Source: Xenophilus sp003671765 (lineage in GTDB: Bacteria; Pseudomonadota; Gammaproteobacteria; Burkholderiales; Burkholderiaceae_C). Taken from it: a stretch of 64,000 bases of DNA. Shown here in pieces: positions 63,841 through 64,000 of the stretch (position 1 is its first letter; each line of letters begins with the position of its first letter). Position numbers and translations under genes: made by a program. The notes beneath the pieces were generated by a model that saw only the letters and a list, made by a program, of their open reading frames with translations, was not told where the DNA came from and ran no database searches. Location: contig CP166702.1 of NCBI GenBank assembly GCA_051414805.1, positions 3,410,001-3,474,000 on the forward strand, in the 5' to 3' direction.

Positions 63841-64000
63841 TCAGCCGGCCATCTTGCTGTCGCGCGCGTTGACCAGTTCTTCCGGCTCGTAGGCCTCGAC
63901 CCAGGTCTCGCCGTTGAGACCCGCCTGCAGCCGCTGGGTGTCCAGGTCCCCGGTCCACTTGGCCACCACGATCGTGGCCACGCCGTTGCCCACCAGGTTG
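63841..64000 (-). CDS. dctA: C4-dicarboxylate transporter DctA (C-terminal end, cut by window edge)
   Basis: The last 52 residues of a membrane symporter are visible. NLVGNGVATIVVAKWTGDLD is the characteristic helix-8/C-terminal segment of DctA (DAACS family), which imports succinate, fumarate and malate with protons. The tail (LQAGLNGETWVEAYEPEEL) is longer than that of E. coli. The rest of the gene is outside the window. Confidence 0.85.
   Translation of the reverse strand, partial: NLVGNGVATIVVAKWTGDLDTQRLQAGLNGETWVEAYEPEELVNARDSKMAG

Overview
The window reads as chromosomal DNA of a GC-rich betaproteobacterium of the Comamonadaceae, most like Variovorax and its relatives. The grounds are the iscR-iscS-iscU-iscA-hscB-hscA order, an intracellular polyhydroxybutyrate depolymerase, a methylmalonyl-CoA pathway operon, the abundance of LivKHMGF-type transport and acyl-CoA genes, and a family of small palindromic elements of a kind I associate with this family. 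No rRNA, tRNA, CRISPR array, insertion sequence or phage gene was seen, and no gene-free gap exceeds about 300 bases.

Layout. 1-6174 (minus strand): the isc iron-sulfur assembly operon (hscA is cut by the left edge), then uvrB. 6344-11241 (plus): an aromatic/aspartate aminotransferase, a nucleotidyltransferase-like gene with a probable CTG start, a YitT-like membrane protein, phaZ with a histone-like tail, and an RnfB-like ferredoxin. 11275-12815: an EamA exporter divergent from an Lrp-family regulator.

12831-39257 is a 26-kb catabolic island, nearly all on the minus strand and bounded by two MarR-family regulators. It holds a LivHMGF transporter with three periplasmic binding proteins, two Rieske dioxygenase alpha/beta pairs that share one reductase, an indolepyruvate-ferredoxin-oxidoreductase-like IorAB pair, two acyl-CoA ligases, three SDRs, a cyclase-family hydrolase, a Cys-less thiolase-like protein next to a DUF35-SDR fusion, and a thioesterase. 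Its content and regulators resemble the iad-type indole-3-acetate (auxin) degradation loci of Variovorax. The same palindrome, TTTAGnnCTAAA, lies in the control regions of both transcription units and suggests one regulon.

39254-45536 carries a second catabolic operon (MDR oxidoreductase, alpha/beta hydrolase-fold protein without the usual catalytic residues, 3-hydroxyacyl-CoA dehydrogenase, opine-dehydrogenase-like protein) with a strong promoter, then a LysR regulator divergent from a fumarylacetoacetate-hydrolase-family gene. 45634-49191 holds a secreted GH10 xylanase ending in a GlyGly-CTERM sorting signal, converging on a rhomboid protease of the rhombosortase type: a likely substrate-protease pair. 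49188-58649 (minus) is a propionate operon: methylmalonyl-CoA mutase, meaB, pccB, a glutathione transferase, pccA, bioB and a probable methylmalonyl-CoA epimerase, read divergently from a GntR regulator. The rhombosortase gene is fused to its 3' end by a TTGA overlap. 59480-64000 holds dusA, three small hypothetical genes, a CPA2 antiporter and the end of dctA.

Five copies of a 55-bp two-hairpin element lie between 8 and 60 kb. Four of them overlap coding sequence, one inside the biotin-carrier subunit PccA. Start codons were set from the protein family, Shine-Dalgarno sites and overlaps with neighbours. Functional calls rest on motif recognition, not on database searches.
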